From Ministeria vibrans ATCC 50519 (lineage: Eukaryota > Opisthokonta > Filasterea): a stretch of DNA of 21,423 nucleotides. This document shows, one piece after another, positions 15,056 through 21,423 of the stretch. Below the pieces are notes generated by a model. It searched no databases and was not told the DNA's origin. It was given only the letters and a program-made list of their open reading frames with translations. Position 1 is the first letter of the stretch; each line of letters starts with the position of its first letter. A program made the translations under genes and the position numbers. The stretch lies in NCBI GenBank assembly GCA_943704425.1, contig CALSCP010001031.1, positions 1-21,423 on the forward strand, read 5' to 3'.

Positions 15056-16810
15056 TCAACGATAGTTTAACAGGATCTCGTTTTCATAGAGAGTCGCTCT
15101 GCTCTGTCGGTCATTGTTACCCTTTTTCACCCAATGTGAATACAACTGCAACACACACACACACAAGAAGCAGACAAATAGATGAGCAACAACATGTAAA
15201 GTAGAAAAGAAGGACGTACTTGAAAGGCACAGCGATCAATTTGCTTTCTGACGCGCATGTTGAGATAAAGAGAGTGACGCTGGACACGCAAAGGAGTAGG
15301 TGTAGGGAGAAGAAGACGAGCGGCGGCGGCCGTGGTGGTGGTGGAGGGCGGAGCAGCAGGGGGAGACTGGGGAGGAAATGCCAAGAGTGGTCTCGGTGCG
15401 TTCAGTGGCAATCACTCGCTCTACCTGTCGGGTGGTTCGTGGGCAATGTTCACGCCCGAGCAAGGAAGAGGGTGGATGTGGTGGTGGGAGGCGCGGTGAC
15501 GACAGTGCTCGCGATAGTGGCGGTGACGACGGTGGTGGCGGAAGAGACGGAAGAGACGGTGGAGGGGGTGGTGGTGGCAAACCATTCGTGACGAAGGGCA
15601 TCCGTTGCCGACATGCGCTCGTGAGGTTTACGCTGGAGAAGGGCACGCACAAGTTCCTTGGCAGGCGTGCTAATGGCGTCCCAGTAGCGCGCGTCAAAGG
15701 GCACTTTGGCTCGTTCAATCATGCGCATCAACAGCGACCGAGAACTCGACCAAAATGGCGGAAACCCGACAAGAAGCGTGTAGAGCACAACGCCGGCGGC
15801 CCATGCATCCACAGCGGGCGCGGTGACGGCCGACGCATCCTCGGATGCCCCGCGAAAGTGCGCAATGGTCTCGGGCGGCATATACCCGGGTGTACCGCAT
15901 GCCGTGGCGAACGGACTTCCGATTGCCGTGCTAATTCCAAAGTCGCTCAGCAGCACATGATCGACTCTACTCTCGCTCAGCAGAATATTCTATAGAGCAT
16001 GTTTTAGGCGGTCTTTGTGCGCCATTTCTGCTTGGGTGTACCTCTGGTTTTATGTCACGATGGACGAATCCCTTTTTGTGGATGTACGAAAGACCTTCAA
16101 ATACCTACAGAGTGAGCGAACGCAAAGATGAGGAGAGGAAAGAAACCAACAAGCATCGTGGCTCGGGTGCGCACCTGCCGCATCACTGCCTTAGCACGGT
16201 CTTCGGTGAAGAAGACGGAGCGTGTGAGCTCGTCAAAGAGCTCTCCGCCTGTGGCAAGTGGGAAGATCAAGTAGGTGGCCGAGGGTGTATCGATCACGTC
16301 GAGAAGCGAGATCACATTCGGATGGCTTCCAAGAGTGCGCAGTGTTCTGATCTCCGAGCGAACCTGTCAAGCGTCAGTGAGTGAGTGAGTGAGTGAGTGA
16401 GTGTGTCAGTCTCCTGTTCCTTCCTCTTTCTCTCTCTCCCTCTCGCTCACCCCCTCTCTCTCTTTCTCTCCCTCTTCCACACTAGCATTCCTACCTCCTC
16501 CAGAGACTCCTCCTTCAGCTTGGCCTTCTCAATCACTTTCGCAGCCAATTTCTCACCAGAATCCTTTTTTTTGGCAACGATCACAAAAGAATAAAAAAGA
16601 GAAAAAATCCAGCCTAATCTCCTCGAACCTTATGTACGCACAGGTAGACGACGCTCGCTAACCCATGGCCGAGCACCTACGCAGTCGCACGAGGGCGTGA
16701 ACATCCTTCATTTCTCCGCCTCCGCTCTCTACCTGTCTCTGGTCATAGCGGTCGTAGAAGTCCTCGTCCGTGCCCACCGGAATGTTATCTACAATGCCTT
16801 CCGCGGCCAT
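15056..16810 (-). CDS. Phosphorylase b kinase gamma subunit-like CAMK kinase, 8 exons
   Basis: Ser/Thr kinase that in animals phosphorylates glycogen phosphorylase under Ca2+/calmodulin control. Exons 16810-16733, 16676-16629, 16563-16495, 16363-16175, 16104-16042 and 15989 onward encode the kinase. It has a DFYDRYD leader, a Gly loop LGHGLASVV (28-36), catalytic Lys51, HRDIKPEN split between exons (143-150), DFG (165-167), CGTPGYMPPE and FPPFWSSSRSLLMRMIE. The last two exons, ending at 15220 and spanning 15145-15056, encode QIDRCAFQ|LYSHWVKKGN and then RATLYEN, matching the PhK-gamma C-terminal tail (calmodulin and regulatory-subunit contact). The join from the kinase exon to exon 7 is unresolved. 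Candidate exon 7 starts are 15391, 15366 and 15279. If unspliced, the kinase reading stops at 15452-15450 after a Thr/Ser/Val tail (328 residues). It is divergent from the AlkB-like gene. Confidence 0.85.
16376..16404. repeat. (GAGT)n tetranucleotide run in PhK-gamma intron 3
   Basis: About seven tandem copies of a TGAG unit just inside the intron (16364-16494), upstream of the exon-4 acceptor. It is followed by CT-rich sequence at 16425-16480. Simple-sequence expansion, with no coding role. Confidence 0.85.
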
Positions 16811-16926
16811 GGATGGCAGATTAGGGCGAAAAAGTTAAGAAAAAAAAATGTATTGATTGAAAATAAATTGATAATATTGTATTGATAATCAAATTACAGT
16901 CACTTTTTTAAGTCCTTTTCCTCACT
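16811..16926. promoter_or_regulatory. Bidirectional promoter spacer between PhK-gamma-like and AlkB-like genes
   Basis: 116 bp separates two diverging ATG codons (16810 minus, 16927 plus). The middle is AT-rich, with repeated TTGATAATA/TTGATTGAAA words at about 16852-16890. Both genes must take their core promoters from here unless upstream noncoding exons overlap the neighbouring gene. Confidence 0.55.
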
Positions 16927-17623
16927 ATGACGGAGGGCAACGACGACTTGTACCTCTCGGATGATGATGACTTGATAGACGACAATGACAATTGGACGAA
17001 AATTGCGGGCCTGCGAGTCTTTCGAGGGATGTTGCAGCCGGAAGAGTGTGTGGCGTTTGCGCGAGAGTGTCGTCGGGCAATGGGCGAACTGAACCAAGCT
17101 ATGCGCTTTGGATCTCAAGATTTCTCTGAACCCATATGTGATCTTGTGGGTATTGTATGCTCGCGAGCGGGCGACGGCTTATTCCGCTCTCTTGCAGCAC
17201 GACAACCGATGTTTGATCAACTGATTATGAATAAGGTTAAACGTATCGCACAACGGTGTGGTTCTCATCTTGTCTCTCACTCTACTGCAGTATGCAGTTG
17301 GCGAAAAGCTCAAGGCACACATTGATCTGTTGAAACGATTCGAAGACGGCATCTGCGGAGTGACACTTGAGGGTCGTGGTACAATGCGCTTTGCTCGCTC
17401 TAGTCACGACGACGTGTGTGTCGCCCTGCAGTCAGGCGATGTCATCTCAATGGAAGGTCAGGGCCCCCTCGACTTCCACCAAGTAATCGTACTTATTGCA
17501 GTCTGACATCTACTCATAGGAGATGCCCGCTACGAGTGGACGCACGCAATTGATCCTGTGCCTGTCGAGCGCATTTCCATCACCTTCCGACGAATGAAAC
17601 CTCAAGCGTGGACCTCAGACTAA
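16927..17623 (+). CDS. AlkB-like Fe(II)/2-oxoglutarate dioxygenase, 3 exons
   Basis: Predicted oxidative demethylase or hydroxylase of nucleic acid or protein. Exons 16927-17235, 17291-17456 and 17520-17623 give 192 residues. After an acidic N-terminus (SDDDDLIDDND) comes the common AlkB opening, GLRVFRGMLQPEEC. The iron triad is His113-x-Asp115 (AHID) and His167 in RYEWTHAI. Arg176 and Arg182 in RISITFRR correspond to the 2-oxoglutarate-binding RxNxTFR motif. The intron 2 donor at 17457 was chosen because G|GA restores EGDARYEWTHAI; the alternative GT at 17492 breaks the frame. The protein is shorter than most ALKBH enzymes. RYxWTH resembles ALKBH8-type catalytic domains, but no RNA-binding or methyltransferase domain is present, so the subfamily and substrate are unassigned. 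Confidence 0.85.
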
Positions 17624-17842
17624 CCCCTTGCCAGTCATTGATAAGTATTATGTACTATTTGTATCTATAAAACGCCTTTTTTGTCTATAAAATAATAATA
17701 TTTTCGTCTTGAGATAGCTCTTGGCCATGTATGATGTACAAAACGACGTAAAAAAGAAAAGACAAAAAAAACTCTTCTCACACCCGAAAAACGAACACAC
17801 ACACACACACACAAAGAAGGTCTCTCTACTTCTCTCCCTTCA
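17624..17842. other. Convergent 3' spacer between AlkB-like and SLK-like genes
   Basis: 219 bp between stop codons on opposite strands. It contains TATAAAA-type stretches at 17666 and 17685, an A-rich run at 17750-17772 and (CA)n at about 17797-17814. No coding exon is seen, and no canonical AATAAA was found for either gene. Confidence 0.45.
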
Positions 17843-21027
<3,185 letters not shown>

Positions 21028-21423
21028 CTGAGTATTTCAGAAGGCGAAACAGCAAAAAAGAAGAGAGGTGTGAGAACGACTGAGAGAGCTAAAAAAAAAT
21101 GTAATCGGTTCATATCCAATTTCCTTCACAGCACACACACGCACTTGCAACGACAAAAAACACATAGACAATGCAATCAGAGTGGACAGAGGGACGGCAG
21201 CGACGCAAATAAAAGTCGTCGTTGTGCCATACAGAACACATCAGAGAAAGAAAAAAAAAAAGAGAAAAAAAAGAATTCGACATTGTCAAAAAGAGGCTGT
21301 AGGAAAGAGGCAGAGCTGAGCGCGGACGGGATGAGAACAACGCGATTGACGAATGGAAAGCAGAAATGGGGGCGAAGAGAGACGCAGAGCGACAGGAGAG
21401 ACACTCACTCGCACACAAAAAAA
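21028..21423. other. 5' region of the SLK-like gene (intron plus unresolved first exon or leader)
   Basis: On the minus strand the first about 60 bp is intron-like and T-rich, ending at CTCAG. Further upstream are three ATGs that could begin a very short coding exon with an in-phase GT donor: ATG 21283 or 21241 with donor GTATGG, and ATG 21165 with donor GTGCGT. The rest is pyrimidine-rich, as a leader would be. No other gene was recognised up to the window edge. Confidence 0.5.

Noticed and set aside
17492-17519. Alternative donor at GTAATC for the AlkB-like intron 2
   Set aside because: It leaves the next exon out of frame and destroys the RYEWTH and RISITFRR motifs. The donor at 17457 restores them.

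Overview
The window is eukaryotic nuclear DNA. Nearly every gene is split by short GT-AG introns (mostly 52-190 bp), genes sit on both strands 100-430 bp apart, and introns and spacers are full of microsatellites ((GA)n, (TTA)n, (CA)n, poly-T). The products suggest a flagellate unicellular eukaryote. There is a dynein regulatory complex subunit (a motile cilium). Three genes have their closest relatives, as far as I recall, in animals and animal-related protists: a phosphorylase kinase gamma subunit with its C-terminal tail, an SLK/LOK kinase with a PKK tail, and an Mff-like tail-anchored protein. A holozoan flagellate (for example a choanoflagellate relative) fits best, but this is inference from gene content, not an identification.

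Layout, left to right: 1-687 no gene; 688-1507 (+) DRC12/CCDC153-like axonemal protein; 1655-6153 (-) a P1B copper-type ATPase with a very long Cys/Ser/Thr-rich repeat extension on its N-terminus; 6352-7360 (-) tail-anchored cytochrome b5; 7675-8151 (-) Mff-like tail-anchored protein; 8584-12497 (+) MCM4 replicative helicase subunit in 12 exons; 12763-14947 (-) secreted GH28 pectin hydrolase in 7 exons; 15056-16810 (-) phosphorylase kinase gamma-like kinase; 16927-17623 (+) AlkB-like dioxygenase; 17843 to beyond 21027 (-) SLK/LOK-type kinase, whose first coding exon is not resolved.

The genes are mostly unrelated housekeeping functions and do not form a pathway. Three points of organisation stand out. 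The MCM4 promoter carries E2F-type sites. The PhK-gamma and AlkB genes are divergent from a 116-bp spacer. A short dispersed sequence (core TCTATCACTTTGTTTCT beside a CT tract) recurs in introns of five different genes.

The most novel item is the heavy-metal ATPase. Splicing one (GA)n-containing intron restores the GMTCxxC metal-binding motif exactly and joins about 14 Cys-bearing repeats (about 44 cysteines) to an otherwise complete pump. All exon coordinates are my own manual splice assignments, judged by reading-frame continuity and resemblance to known families. No alignment or database search was run.
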